Of a DNA stretch of 64,000 nucleotides, positions 32,340-45,289 are shown in pieces. The position numbers and the translations under genes are program-made. Each line of letters starts with the position of its first letter. Within the stretch, counting starts at the first letter, position 1. Under the pieces are notes generated by a model, which was not told where the DNA came from, made no database searches, and saw only the letters and a list, made by a program, of their open reading frames with translations. The stretch comes from Lantana camara (taxonomy: Eukaryota; Streptophyta; Magnoliopsida; Lamiales; Verbenaceae), in assembly GCA_037501455.1 (NCBI GenBank), contig CM074856.1, positions 48,327,001 through 48,391,000 on the forward strand, in the 5' to 3' direction.

Positions 32340-35300
32340 ATGGAGGTTACCTATGCTTCCCTCCTTTGCCTCTTCATCTCCTTCACCCTCCTCTCCCTCC
32401 ACCTCCTCTTCTACAAGACCAAACCCGGCCCCGGCCCCGGGCCCAACCCACTCCCCCCGGGCCGGACCGGTTGGCCAGTTGTTGGCGAAAGCCTCGACTT
32501 CCTCTCCACCGGCCGCAAAGGCCACCCCGAAAAGTTCATATTCGACCGCATGGCCCGCTACTCCTCCCACATATTCCGCACCCACCTCCTCGGCGAACGG
32601 GCAGCCGTCCTGTGCGGCGCCCACGGCAACAAGTTTCTTTTCTCCAACGAGAACAAGCTCGTGCAAGCGTGGTGGCCCAGCTCCGTCGACAAAATCTTCC
32701 CCTCCTCAACACAAACCTCCTCCAAGGAAGAAGCCATCAAGATGAGGAAAATGCTCCCCAATTTCATGAAACCCGAAGCCCTCCACCGCTACGTCGGCAT
32801 CATGGACCACATCGCCCGGAGACACTTCGCCGATGGGTGGGACAACAAGAAGGAAGTCCTCGTCTTTCCCCTCACCAAGAACTACACTTTCTGGTTGGCC
32901 TGCAAGCTGTTCGTCAGCATCGAAGATCCTCAGCAGGTCGAGAAGCTTTCGGAGCCTTTCAATGTCTTGGCTTCCGGGTGTATCTCGATACCGATTGATT
33001 TGCCGGGGACGGCTTTCAGTAAGGGGATTAAGGCGTCGAATCATGTGAGGAAGGAGCTTGTATCCATTATCAAGCGAAGGAAGGCGGAGCTGGCGGAAGG
33101 GACGGCGTCGCCGACGCAGGATATACTGTCGCACATGCTGTTGACGAGCGATGAAGAGGGGAGGTTCATGAAGGAGTTGGATGTTGCTGATAAGATATTA
33201 GGGTTGCTCATCGGTGGCCATGATACTGCGAGCTCTGCTTGCGCTTTTATCGTCAAATATCTTGCTGAGTTGCCTGAGATATACGACGGGGTTTATAAAG
33301 GTAATCATTAAAGATTTGAAATAATTTTTAATTTGTTATGCGTTTCTTTTCTTTTTCAATATATATATATATTGAGAGTTTGTGATTAAAATTTATGAAA
33401 AAATTGAAATTATGAAGGCTAAAGACAAAAAAGATGAAAAGTTTTCAATCTTTCGATTTTTTTTTGAAAGTTCAAAATGAAAGCTCTTTTTTTTTTTTCC
33501 TGAAATTAGTTCAAATGAAAACTTGCGATTTTTCAAATTTATGTCTAAAACTTTTGTGAAAAGTCAAAATTTGAGATGAAGACGCCCCTATTGGTAATTT
33601 CCTCATTCGTGGGAGAGCTACATATAAATCAGGAATATCGGTGATCGAAGTTGTCTTATAGTTTTATATATGTAGTACATGTATATATTAGTAGCATATC
33701 ACCCACGAGAATTGAAAGATGTTCGTCTACTGTCTCCAAAATTATCTCCAAAATTATCCATATATACGCGCTATCTATTCTAACCGTAAAAACAAAACTA
33801 TTTGAATCTGGAGTCCCGACTCCATCACTTCTTTGAAACAATTATCGTCTCCATTAATCTAACAGTGGTGTTTCCTGCAAAAAACTAAACAGAACAAATG
33901 GAGATCGCAAAATCAAAAGGTCCAGATGAGATGCTGAACTGGAATGACTTGCAAAAGATGAAATATTCATGGAACGTGGCGTGCGAGGTGCTGAGACTTG
34001 CACCTCCCCTCCAAGGAGCTTTCAGAGAAGCCATTGCTGATTTTTCATACAATGGTTTCTCCATTCCTAAGGGATGGAAGGTAATACATTCCTTTTCTTC
34101 ATCTAAATTGCTAGCTACGAGTGTGGATTGTACGTGTAGCTTGATATGCACTAATTAAAAGGTAATTAATCTTAAAATTGTCACTTAATTATGATACATG
34201 AATAGGGATACGATATGATGAAATGAATTTTTTTTCTTGAATTTTTTATATGAAAAGTGTTCGATCGTGATAAAATAATATTCTGAAAAATATACGTGTA
34301 TTAGAGCTAGGTTGTCCGTCTATAATAGGGATTTTTACATATTTCACTCTTGTGTTAGTCCTAATTAACACAAAATACCTTTGTGATATGAAAATTGACA
34401 TGTAAAATCTCATGTTTTTAAAATATTTGCATAGCAAACCCTGAAATTTTCTAGTGCTTAACACACGCTTTTAGCGCAACTAGAACAATAATTTTATCTG
34501 TTTATTAGACGCGAAATGACTAATTTACCCTTTTTATATTGTGATATACATTTCATATCTCTCTAGATTATTCAATACTTGTATATATGTACCAATTGTA
34601 TAAAATACAATTTGCATTAAGAACCCTATAAACGGGAAAAAATAAATATCACCAATAAATAAACAATAGACGTTGGAAAATAAAACTCAGAATTTACTTT
34701 TAATTTGTGAGGGTAAAATAGAGATATTATATTTAAATTATAATGATATCATTTAAAGTGACAGTGTGCAAATATATTTAAAACATATGATTTTTTATAT
34801 TAATTTTTAGAACATAAAGATTTTTTTTTTTCATTTCACCTGACACAGGGTACGGTAGAAATAAGCCGCCTATAATATCCATGACGTGACAACACTTTTA
34901 ATTGACCAAAAAATTATTCCATATGGTCTTCTAATAATTAATATTTTCCTCGTCACTAATCTGTCGTCACAGCTGCTTCACTAATTATACATAATGGAAG
35001 TTAATTAGTTTTATGACAAATTATTATAACTAAGCGACACATTCCCATTGTCACTGTATATTTTGTTGCTAATTTCCTGTTTCTTTGTAGTGAGTAGTGA
35101 CAGACAAATATAACAATATAACACGATATATATTCAAACTGCAATTTTATGTGTCTGGATATTCACATACATTCTTGCACAATTCTTGCAGCTATATTGG
35201 AGTGCGAATTCCACACACAAGAATCCCGAGTTCTTCCCCGAGCCCCAAAAGTTCGACCCGTCTAGGTTCGAAGGATCGGGGCCGGCTCCATACACGTTCG

Positions 35301-35494
35301 TGCCGTTTGGCGGGGGCCCGAGGATGTGCCCCGGAAAGGAGTATGCCCGGTTGGAAATACTTGTGTTCATGCACCATTTGGTGAGGAGGTTCAAGTGGGA
35401 GAAGATCATTCCTGATGAGAAGATTGTGGTTGATCCAATGCCTATTCCTGCTAAGGGGCTTCCAGTTCGCCTCTATCCCCACAATAATGCCTAA
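32340..35494 (+). CDS. CYP716A: CYP716A-type cytochrome P450, three exons
   Basis: Exons 32340-33300, 33893-34080 and 35192-35494 (GT-AG, phases agree) give 483 residues. An N-terminal membrane helix (about residues 5-25) and a proline-rich hinge ([13 protein letters not shown]) anchor it to the ER. The I-helix oxygen-binding motif is GGHDTAS (about 291-297), the K-helix is EVLR (about 352-355), the PERF-like motif is FDPSRF (about 402) and the heme loop is [10 protein letters not shown] (cysteine about 429). All key residues are present. Overall wording ([35 protein letters not shown]) is that of CYP716A, whose members oxidise the triterpene scaffolds beta-amyrin, alpha-amyrin or lupeol, often at C-28. 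Exact substrate and regioselectivity cannot be read from sequence. Exon 1 is far richer in G+C than its surroundings. A pseudogene relative lies 8-9 kb downstream on the same strand. Confidence 0.93.
34195..34292 (-). repeat. Dispersed CGTGTCG repeat, copy 4 (partial, in CYP716A intron 2)
   Basis: Reads inversely: GATACGATATGATGAAATG, TTGAATTTTTTATATGAAAA and GATAAAATAATATTC. It lies inside the second intron. Confidence 0.55.
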
Positions 35495-35727
35495 TTAGTT
35501 TATACAAATTTGCATGCATGCCCCTTTAATTATAAATAAATATATAGATATATGTGTGAGTATCAATAATTTCAATTAAGCTCTATAATTATAATAGTTA
35601 AAATTATCCGTAGTTGTACTTGTTCATAGTGCTAGTGATTAGGGTTTCTCAACCAATGCCAAAATAAGGCATCTCTCTACCCTAATCATTTTTTTTAACC
35701 TTTGTTGTAATATTGAGATATCGTATC
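35495..35727. other. CYP716A 3' region
   Basis: 3' UTR and spacer; no other gene seen. Confidence 0.4.
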
Positions 35728-35955
35728 ATGTTGTATTTTTACAATGGTTTTGTATGAATGATAATCATTAGCCCGTCAGTCAAAAATCATGTTTTCTCTA
35801 GTAATGAGATGTTATGATTTATGGATGGATACGGAGACAACGATTAATAACATGATACAACATCGATTTTTTTTCGGAATTTTTCACGTGAAAAGTGTCT
35901 GACATGCATATTCGACATGATACGGTACGATAAAATAATATTTTTAAAAGTATTT
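35728..35955 (-). repeat. Dispersed CGTGTCG repeat, copy 5
   Basis: Inverse orientation: TTTTTCACGTGAAAAGTGTC, GATACGGTACGATAAAATAA then TATTTTTAAAAGT. Confidence 0.65.
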
Positions 35956-36049
35956 ATATATTAATTAAAGATCAAAAAGTTTAAGAGTTTGTCCTCACGT
36001 AGTTAAATTATTGATCCCGTGACCCGTGTGATAGTGCAAGACATATATT

Positions 36050-36280
36050 GCATGTTTACTTGGTTGGTTGACATGAGATGGGATAGATGAGTAATGGGAT
36101 GAGTGGTGGGATGTGATGGTGGATTGTTTATCCCATGGGGAATATGGGATGGATAATCAACCTTTTATCCTATATCATCTCGGGCCGTGTCATCAATCTC
36201 GGGCTTGCAAAAAACTAGTGAACATAAGTTTAAGTAGGATTATTAATCTAATTCCCCCTCATCCTATAAAGTAAACATGC
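36050..36280. mobile_element. TIR MITE
   Basis: The ends GCATGTTTACTT and AAGTAAACATGC are perfect 12-bp inverted repeats enclosing 231 bp with no reading frame. The interior is rich in GGGATGGAT-type blocks mirrored by ATCCTAT. Confidence 0.75.
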
Positions 36281-37703
36281 AAATACTGTTATATATTATT
36301 ATATGAGCAAATTGCACCGAAAGGTTTATTCGTTTTTTTTTTTTCAAAAAAAAAAAAAAAAAAAAAAAAAGAAACTTAAAACCCTAAGCTACAATTGTCA
36401 ATTGACATTGTAAATATTTTTTATGCTTTATGAGAGTTGTGCAGTGACGAGCCCCAACTCTATTAGACGTTTAACGTAAGGTCTTTCATACAAATTTTGA
36501 ACAGAAGGCTCATCGTGCAATATTTCAAATCACATTAGTGTATAGGATAGATATTAGGCATTTCACAGAAAGATCCATGCATACTCTATTATGCCTTCCA
36601 ATTTGCCAGTTTGCCCGTTTATTGGTTTTTTTTTTTTTTTGGTGCAATTTTTTTTTTGCAGTTTGCCCGTTTATAGGTGAACTGGAGCCTATCATTCTAT
36701 TCCGAACTGAACTTTAGTGTTGGAACCCAAATGGGCTCTTAGGTATTGCTCCAACATATATATTTACTAGCAATTCTGCACATTTCATGCATGTGCAAAT
36801 AAAAAATAATTATTAAATAAATATATTAAAATTAATTTTTTTATTAAATATATATTCTATAATTATTTTTAATATAATCAATAAATTATGATAAATAAAT
36901 GAATGGTTGGATAAAATAATGTCATATTAGTAATTATAAAAATTTAAAATATAAGTGAAGAGTGATAAAAATCAAGTGATGAGAAAGAAAAGATAAGTTA
37001 ATTTAAAAAAAAGAGAAAGAAAGAAAAGATAAGTTAAGAAGAGAAGTAATCAGGGAGAAAAGAGAAATTAAGAAAACACACAAGAGATAAAGTCGGATGA
37101 AAAAAGTTAATAAAAAAAAATAGAAAAAAAAATATTTTTAAAGTCCAATAGATCTCTGGCTTAATATAATAAATATAATAGTATAGATATTTATTTACAC
37201 AAACGAGAGTCATCAGGTAATAGGTATATAAGGAAAATCGTACTCTTTAACATATCAGATAAATGTGTTGAGTTCTTGCTAAAAAAAGATCTTTCAAGCA
37301 ATATAATTTGTAAATTTTTATAATAAATATATAATGTAATATTATGAGCGACTTTACTGTTTTTCCTTCATGCAAATATATATAATCAATTCTTACAAGG
37401 AAAAATAAGTAAATAACAGTGTTGACGTTGTTTAGTTTACCAAGACCTTCGTTTTGTCCCCGTCGTTGAAAGCAATGTACATCTTCCTATGTATAAATGT
37501 CAACGTAAGCACACATACAGTTATGACATTCTTTGTCATTTTCCACGAATTAAGAGAAAATAACACAGTTATGTATCATTTGTCAATATTAAACATCGGC
37601 ACCTCTTCTTGACTAATAAGTATTTGGTTCGTGAAAAGTACTTCTACTCGGCCATAGTCAAATTAGGGAAAGGCCTTGTCTTTAATCCATGCATACACAC
37701 CTG
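36281..37703. other. Spacer, no gene
   Basis: Very A+T-rich. A T11/A26 pair lies near 36330-36372. Nothing else is recognised. Confidence 0.4.
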
Positions 37704-37955
37704 TATATTATAGGAATAATTACTGTGAGGTTTGACGAAATTCAGATTATTTTTAAAGTTTGAAAAATTACGAACTCTACCTCACCCGTTATCTTCTCCA
37801 TTAAATTCAACGAAATATGTAAAATTTACTATTTTGTTCCTAGTATACGGAAACTTAGTGGGGTATATGTAATAAAGAACCCAAAGGTAAGGGGATTAAT
37901 ATAAGAATTGAAATTCTTAGGGGATTTGATGTAAATACTTGAGTTTTGTGTCTAT

Positions 37956-39461
37956 TGACAGGTGTCGAATCCGTCAAAATAAATTATAATCCGGTTTACG
38001 ACTAAAATAGAGTATAGTGCAAACGGGTCGAATCCACAGAGATTGGTTGAAAATAATTCTAATTATTCACAGGAAAATTCACTAAAATTAACAAGTAAAA
38101 TCAAGGGGGGGGGGGGGGGGGGGGGGATTTTGGATTTAACTAAACTAATTAAATTAAACTAATAAAGCAATCAAAATTAATAAACTAGAAGAAAACAATA
38201 AATCACTCAAAAGTTGGGTTTTGATAAATCAGTGGAAACACAATACCTAGCTAGGAATCACAATTTAGTTTAGAACATCAATCATAGACGCAAAGATAAA
38301 TTCAAATATTCAAGTAGATTACCTATAGCAGATAGAGACACTCGACTCCGCCTCGTTTTCTCTTAAATCGTAGAATAATCTAGAGACACTCGACAATTAT
38401 TCCCTAATCAATTCACAACCCCTAGAGACACTCGACAGGATTTAATGAATCGACAGCATTAAGAATCAAGAAAACACTAACCCGAATTAACCAAGTCACG
38501 ACACGTGCAAGATTTAAATCCGATTATTAACTCCCTTAACAAGTTGAGAACTGCAACCAATCCTTCTCGTTAATGTACCACTAATTATCTATCAAGCACT
38601 ACATAAACTTCATGCAATCAAGATTGGCGATATGCAATAAACCTACTTAGATGATCCGGCCGTAATCACTTAAGCAAATAAATCACAATAACACGACACT
38701 CGGAGAATTAATAAATACTTGAAATTAAATTGAATTATAAAAGCAAATTAGGTCTCATGATGTCAAAACTAAATTATAAAATCCTAGCTAAGTACTAAAC
38801 AAATTAGCTACTCATAGTTCTAAAACACGAAAACATAAAATAAACAAAAAGCATAAAAAACTCTAGATGAACGAGGCTCTCGGATTTGTCTCGAGCCGCT
38901 CCTCCAAACTCCAACTGCTGCGTGAGAATTTGTATAAGAATTGTGTACAAGATCGATGCAATCTTCCTCCAGGCCACGTGAATATATAGCATGCCAATTT
39001 TCCAAGCAAATCCTAAATCAAAGAGGACTCAAATCCTCGCCACTTGCTGCCCAAGTTTCCAAGAGTGGGCTTATTCAACAATTCTAATTCTTCAATAGCA
39101 GGCCCAATTAGTGATAAGCCCATCTTCAATTCCAAACAAATTAGCCTTCCAAATATAACATGCATCCATGTAAAAATCCATTCATCCCAAATTCCTCATG
39201 CTCCTAAGCTCCAAAATAAGTCAGCCACACACCAAGCATCTTTGAATTGGGTCTCCCATTTGTTTCCATCACGCGTGGGCCCAACAACAACTCAATTGCA
39301 CAACTCAGTCCAAGATTCTTATTTATTTGGTAAAAAATTCCAAAAATAGCCCAGCTGTAATAAAAACATGAAAATACATCACGACATCAATTTATATCTA
39401 CATTAAGCACCAGAATGCAATTATTAATCACACAAAATATATGGAATTATGCACGCTATCA
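37956..39461 (-). repeat. Ty3-gypsy LTR (3' LTR of a minus-strand element)
   Basis: 1506 bp with TG and CA ends (TGACAGGTGTCG to CACGCTATCA). On the minus strand the LTR is preceded by a purine tract (AAGTGTGGGGGGATT), as expected for a 3' LTR. It contains a G tract of about 23 bases (38105-38127) and three copies of AGAGACACTCGAC (38333-38440). No second LTR is found. Confidence 0.75.
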
Positions 39462-40745
39462 AATCCCCCCACACTTATTCATTCACTCGTCCTCGAGGGA
39501 AATAAAAATCAAATGAAACATCACTCCCATCAAACACATTCACCAAAACGAACCTCGGATTTTCGCCTAAACGAATCTAGCATATCGAACACATTACTCA
39601 ATCACATGAAATTCAATCAATTAGTACAAAAACTATACCCTCGTGTGTAGTGTGAATTGAACAAGAAAATGTACAAAAATTAGACAAATAAGTTAATATT
39701 TTTCGCATAAGAACCGATTATCAATTTTGAATACACATTTTCACTCCAATCTCCACTAATTTGATCAACTCATAACTCAGGATCGAAAAGTCTTTCGAGC
39801 TTGTAATGTAGGCTTGGGTCAAGGTAGGCAAAAATAAATCAAAGGCTAACACACCAAGCTTACACATTTTAAATAAATCCCAAGTGTTTCCCTTCATTCT
39901 TCCCAAAAGACTCCTCTTTTTCACAACTAATTCCCAAACCTTCTATCGAATTTTCAACAAGGCTCATACTCTCTTATTTTTTCTTCACTCTTTGCTTTTT
40001 TCTTTTTTCCCTTTTTTTTCCAACTCAATTTTTTTCTTCTCTCATTTTTCTTTTCCTTTCTTCTTGACTTCTTTTTTTTTTTTCTTTCTTTTGTTTCATC
40101 AATCTCACAATTTTTTTTTTCTATTCAACACAATGAAACTTTTCTCTTCAAACCAAAGAAAAGGAGTCTAGACATCATTAATACAATCCCAAAAAGAAAA
40201 TGAGTAAGCAAGGTGTGAATAAGATAAGGGTAGGAAATTGTATTGTGCATTAGGCTTGTAACGCGACTAAGAAAGAAATTTTGCACAATACTAAGGCTCA
40301 GCGGGGTCAATTGGGTGATGTTATTTATTGAAAATCAGTAAAAAGGCAAAAACACCGACATGAATGCCTAAGTCATCTCCCGAATTACTTGTCAATCAAT
40401 CAATTTCGTCTCGAAGGGAGTTAAAGTGCACTCTAATCAATTTTCAGAACTTTATTGAAAAACATAACTAACATATCTAAGCAAAGTACATAAACTGTTC
40501 AATTAGTGCGCGAGAAATAAGGGCATAACAAAGTACTAATTAATCAAACTTCACACAATCTTTCATGTATTCAATTGCTTAATAAGTTCTAGCAAAAATT
40601 CACAGCTCAAGCTTAAGCAAACACATTCAAAACAGAAATAAATTATTCACAATTTCTAACATCCTCAAATTCAAGTAAACAACAAGTCAAAACAGTTGAC
40701 GCAGGAAAAAAAAAATCGAATTTAAGCACGTAAGCCAAACAGTAA
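39462..40745 (-). other. Gypsy 3' untranslated region
   Basis: Noncoding, with a long pyrimidine-rich stretch at 39950-40135. It sits between the gypsy LTR and the inverted-repeat arm. Confidence 0.5.
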
Positions 40746-40892
40746 ATAGGCTTATCCCTCCCCCCACACTTAAATCATGCAGTGTCCTCAAGGCATAAAA
40801 AAAAAATCGAGAGAAAAGAGGACTTCCCTGAAGCGCAGATCTGGGGGCTCCTTTTTTTTTTCCCGCTAAAATAGTATGACCGTAGGGTATGG
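40746..40892 (-). repeat. Inverted-repeat arm A (gypsy 3' UTR)
   Basis: Carries GAGGACACTGCATGATTTAA and CAGATCTGCGCTTCAGGGAA on the minus strand. The same sequence recurs at 42374-42528 on the plus strand. Confidence 0.85.
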
Positions 40893-41003
40893 TCACACCT
40901 AGGGGTCAAACCTATACAGAAGCATCAGCAGTTGAACAGTAGCGATTCGGAAAATTTTGGCAAACAAAGCGTGCCTGCACGACAACCAAGAGCATCAATC
41001 CAC

Positions 41004-42311
41004 TCAAATGGATGTAGAACCTCCATATAAATCCCCTCGACTATGTGGTGATGAATATTCTAATCCATTGCGCCCTCTAGATTGGGGATGATGACTCATA
41101 GAGGTTCTCAACACAATTCGACACTTATCAAAAAAAATTCCACTTACAATGGCTCTTGGGTTCCTGAACTCGAAAAATATGTGAGATCTGAAGAAAATAG
41201 TGGTTAAGTAGTCGAGAGTATCTGCATACCAGAGCGTGACAGTCAGGTATGACTGAACCTTAAGGTCGTACACCTCGAAAAACTGCTCATTCCATAAATC
41301 ATCGTGTATCAGCTTTGAATCTGCATATTTTCCTCCTCCCTTGAAGGCATACTCCAGATTATTCAAAAAGTTCTTGAATTTCAAAATAGGTGCCTGAAAC
41401 ACGAAAGAATTTAGTTCAGTTATAACATTAGGCACATCAAGCATCAGAACATCCTTATTCATAGATTTAAAAGCCTCTAATGGTAAAAGCATCCCACAAG
41501 GATCAATAGACAACCCAATATGCTTCGCCTTACTCTCTAAGTTTTCAACAAGACCTAGTCCCTCTACATTGTTCGGCTCATTAGGCAGGTTTTCTATCAC
41601 ATCAATGCTAAAAACACTAGAGAATTTATTAGGACCTTTACTTGACTCATAAACATTAAACTTCTCAACATCACCATCAAATTCTAGAGTCAACAAGCCT
41701 TTTTTAACATCTATTTTAGCATTGGCAGTACTTAAAAAGGGACGACCCAAAAGGATATCAGAGGATTTCTCAGAATAATTATCCTCAATGTCCAACACGA
41801 AGAAGTCAGCTGGAAAAGCTAACTCGTTGACTTGAACGAGGACGTCTTCTAGAACACCTTCTGGATAAACAATAGAGCGATCCGCCAACTGAATGATGAC
41901 ACCTGTACCTTTCAAGGGGCCAAGATTAAGTGCATTATATACAGAAAGTGGCATAACATTAATACTTGCACCTAAATCACACATCGCCTTTTTAATGCCT
42001 AAATTCCCAATCTTGCACGGAATGGAAAACATACCTTGATCATGGCATTTGGGGGGAAGTTTCTTTTGTAAAACGGCGGATACGTTTTCCCCCACACTTA
42101 CCTTTTCATTGCCTAACAGTTTTCTCTTGTTCGTGCAGAGCTCTTTGAGGAATTTCGCATACCTGGGAATCTGTTGGATTGCATCCAACAATGGAATATT
42201 TACCTCAACTTTGCGAAACGTGTCGAGAATACTTTTCTCTTCTTTCTGTTTCTTCGTTTCTGCAAAACGTTGAGGGAATGGAGGCGGGACCACCAGGGGC
42301 TTAGGTTTCAC
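41004..42311 (-). pseudogene. Ty3-gypsy gag-protease fragment
   Basis: An open frame of 435 residues. The first part carries a retropepsin-like fold: CDLGASINVMPLSVY with the catalytic DxGAS-type site, IQLADRSIVYPEGVLEDVLV, then DILLGRPFLSTANAKIDV. This wording is common in plant gypsy elements. After about residue 310 (QAPILKFKNFLNNLEYAF) the known pattern breaks, and reverse transcriptase, RNase H and integrase are missing. The C-terminus is unfamiliar, so the frame spans an internal deletion. It is not an independent gene. Confidence 0.75.
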
Positions 42312-42373
42312 GACGAGTTCCGTCTCTTTGTCGCGGTTTGAGTTTAGAGTATGGTCATATTCAGAAGTCGCAC

Positions 42374-42528
42374 CCTACGGTCATACTATTTTAGCGGGAA
42401 AAAAAAAAAAAAAAAAAGAAAAAGAGCCCCCAGATCTGCGCTTCAGGGAAGTCCTCTTTTCTCTCGATTTTTTTTTATGCCTTGAGGACACTGCATGATT
42501 TAAGTGTGGGGGGAGGGATAAGCCAATT
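42374..42528 (+). repeat. Inverted-repeat arm B (gypsy 3' UTR)
   Basis: Inverse of 40746-40892, with CCTACGGTCATACTATTTTA and AAGTGTGGGGGGAGGGATAA. The arms enclose the gag-protease frame. Confidence 0.85.
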
Positions 42529-42984
42529 GTAAATAAATTATTTTAAATTAACTTTAAATGAACTTGTACAAAATATATTTAAAACTAAGATATAAATATA
42601 AGAGAGAATTTATAATTTTCTATCATACTTCATAAAATAAATATGCATGAAATATCTAATTCAATTTATATTTATAGATAAAATATTAAATTTAAATTAA
42701 ATAACAACTTTTTAAATACAAAAAATTCAAAATTAACTAATATTACAATTATATCATTAAACTCTTAGTAAAATTACAATATACCACCTAAGGGTATTTT
42801 TGGAATGTAAATATGAGTTTAAACCGTTGTGAAATTTGTGAAAGAAAGTGTAACCAGTAAAGGTTAGGGGAGAGTTCGTAATCTCTCAAAGCTCAGAGGA
42901 TAATCTGTAATTTCGCCAAACCTCAGGGGTGCGTAATTATCCCTATATTATATACTATTTTCATCCGTTTTATATGGACAATTC

Positions 42985-43112
42985 TGAAAGATTTTTTTGT
43001 TGTTTCGAACACCGTGTCTGATACTATATATTCAAGTGGAAAATTCAAGAAAAAATCCATATCACTGAATCCATACCCATACCGTATCGTATCCATACAT
43101 CATAGCAATGAT
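42985..43112 (+). repeat. Dispersed CGTGTCG repeat, copy 6
   Basis: Contains CGAACACCGTGTCTGATAC, AAAATTCAAGAAAAAATCC, CCGTATCGTATCC and CATCATAGC. Confidence 0.65.
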
Positions 43113-43179
43113 CCAACATATATTAAAGGCCAACCAAATTGCATCAAATCAAAAACTAATCAAGACCAGTACTCTAATC

Positions 43180-44672
43180 TTAAAAATGGAAATTGCATGC
43201 TAGTGCAAAAGGTGGAGGTGAAGTACTGGAGTGACACGACATAAACATTCACTACAAAAAATTTCATTTTTACCAACAAATATATTTTTCACCAAAAGTA
43301 TACTTTTTCGTTGTCAATTCTATTAACAACAAAATATTTTTGTTGCCGGCTTCGTTGGCAAATCCTCGTTACTAAAAGTTCATGGCAATGAAAAGTCAAT
43401 ATCGTTGCGTGTAGATGTAAAATTAACAACTATATACTTTTCGTTGTAAAATGTGATTCAAAAAGGTAACAAATATTGTTGTGGCTAATTTTATATTTTT
43501 TTGTAGGCAAATCGAACATTTTGTTGCCAATAAATTGTTTTAAAGTTATAATTTATTATTCTTTGCAACGATATATTTCGTTGCAAAAATACCATGTATT
43601 TTGCAACAAAAAACTTTTCATGTTTAAATGTATTTTTCTACAACAATAAAATAAATTTCGTTGTCAAATGTAGTTTTAAAATATATTATTAAATTGTGTT
43701 CTTTGTACAAGTTGAACTCGGATAGACTACAAGAGATAAGTGTCCCCAAACCAACCAGGCTAGACGTAATGTTTACAAAAAGAAAATTCACTATATAATT
43801 AATTTGGTTTTTATAATTTTGTTAAATATGTATTTGCAACAAAAGTTTTTATCGCCAAAAGTACTTAATATTTTTCAACAATAATAATCGTTGCTAATCT
43901 ATGAAAGTATTAACAACAATATACTTTGTCGCCCAAAAAGTTACAACCGCAACAAAATATTTTGTTGGAAAAAGTTCAATATTTAGCAACTATTATTAAA
44001 TATCGTAGCTAATTTTTTACAAGAATTCTCAACGACAAATTTCGTTGCACAAAGGGCATTAATAGCTACAATTATATTTTGTTGCAAAAATTTATTATTG
44101 GCAACGATTTCATATTGTTCCCAAAAGAGTTGTACTAATTTACCTACAAAATTTTTTATTACAATTTGTCAAAATTGTTGTCAAATAAGATTTAAAAGTG
44201 AGGGTTGAGAGACATATGACTTTGGCAACAAAATATTTTTTTCGCGCTAAATAAGTGAGAAAAAAGACAACAAAAATTACTTTTCATTGCCAAAACAAAA
44301 ATAAAATTGTTGCTAAAAAAATCGTTATGGATTTGATAATTTGTTGTAGTGATTCAGAAGATGAAACGTTCATGGAATGTGGCGGTGTGGCCTGTGTGAA
44401 GTCTTGAGACTCTCACCACTCACCCCCTCCAAGGGCCCTTTAGAGAAGCGTTTGTCGATTTCATCTACAAAGGCGTCTAGGTCCCAATGGGGTGGAAGGT
44501 AATTTTGACACAACATATTCCTATAAAGCCTACATATGTAATATCGCTCGTCCCATGGTGCAGATATAATCGAATGCTAAGTACAAAACACAAAATTCCC
44601 CGAGTGTTTTCCTAAGTCTGGCGCCTTCGATCCAGCGCGATTTAAGGGGGTCAAGCCAGCACCGTTGATATG
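43180..44672 (+). pseudogene. CYP716A pseudogene, exon 2 split by CACTA
   Basis: 43180-43249 matches the start of CYP716A exon 2 with a stop in place (ATGGAAATTGCA, then KGGGEVLE and a stop). 44352-44505 matches the rest (QKMKRSWNVAV, HPLQGPFREAFVDFIYKGV, stop, VPMGWKV). 44575-44672 matches exon 3 (PECFPKSGAFDPARFKG). The heme loop and exon 1 are absent. Stops and frameshifts show that it is dead. The CACTA element at 43250-44351 sits in exon 2 with target duplication ATT. Confidence 0.85.
43250..44351. mobile_element. Non-autonomous CACTA element
   Basis: Starts CACTACAAAAAATTTC and ends TTTGTTGTAGTG, with a 3-bp target duplication ATT (43247-43249 and 44352-44354). The 1102 bp are filled with scattered GTTGC/GCAAC-type subterminal motifs and no transposase. 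Confidence 0.9.
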
Positions 44673-45285
44673 GACGAAGATATGATGTTTCAAGAAAGAA
44701 GCCTAAGAGATATGGCAGGAATTGGATAGATTGATTCTGTTTAGTGGTAGGATATAAATTGATATAATTTAATATTTAAGATATGCATTAGAAAAATAGG
44801 ATATTCTGTTTAGTTGTATGATATTCAATATTTACGTAATCCTACCGGATTATCCCTCTCTCTCACCCCCTTTTCTTATGAACCCGAGATTGCTCTAAAG
44901 TCTCTTTGGAGTTGTTGAACTTTATGTTTTTCATTGTTGTTTTTTGGAATGTTGTGTTTTGAGTTGTTGAATGGTTTCTGGTGGCATTGAACTTGATGAA
45001 TTGTTGGTATTGAAACATTACAGGTTCGTGCTAGAATTTTATGTAATGTTGATAACTTGGTATTGAAAAACAGAATTTGATGTTGCGTACTTGTAGTACT
45101 TTTTGCTTGAATGGTGTTCTATTATTAAAAAATTGTGTTGTTTGATGCTATTTTTGTATTGAAAAAGGTTGTTATATTACTAAAAAACAAGTTGTTAATT
45201 ATATAGCTTATATACAGGTTTTTTTATGATAAACTCCACATTAACACTAAAAATATGCTAATAGTTATAATCTATTAACTAACAA
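44673..45285. other. Spacer, no gene
   Basis: A+T-rich, nothing recognised. Confidence 0.4.
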
Positions 45286-45289
45286 CATA

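Larger units (their letters stand above)
37713..42943. mobile_element. MULE-like TIR element containing a gypsy fragment
   Basis: A 9-bp target duplication TATATTATA lies at 37704-37712 and 42944-42952. The ends GGAATAATTAC and (inverted) GGGATAATTACGC continue into arms of about 100 bp or more that share GAGGTTTG, CGAAATT, CAGATTAT and ATTACGAACTCT. No transposase of its own is seen. The interior is mostly a Ty3-gypsy remnant in minus orientation. Nesting of a gypsy insertion in a MULE MITE is the simplest reading. Confidence 0.75.

Noticed and set aside
32353..33134. Long alternative frames on both strands over CYP716A exon 1
   Set aside because: High G+C content of the P450 exon keeps other frames open; only the P450 frame has family motifs.
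38105..38127. G tract as a functional G-quadruplex element
   Set aside because: An uninterrupted homopolymer inside a dead LTR is more simply slippage or a sequencing-prone run.
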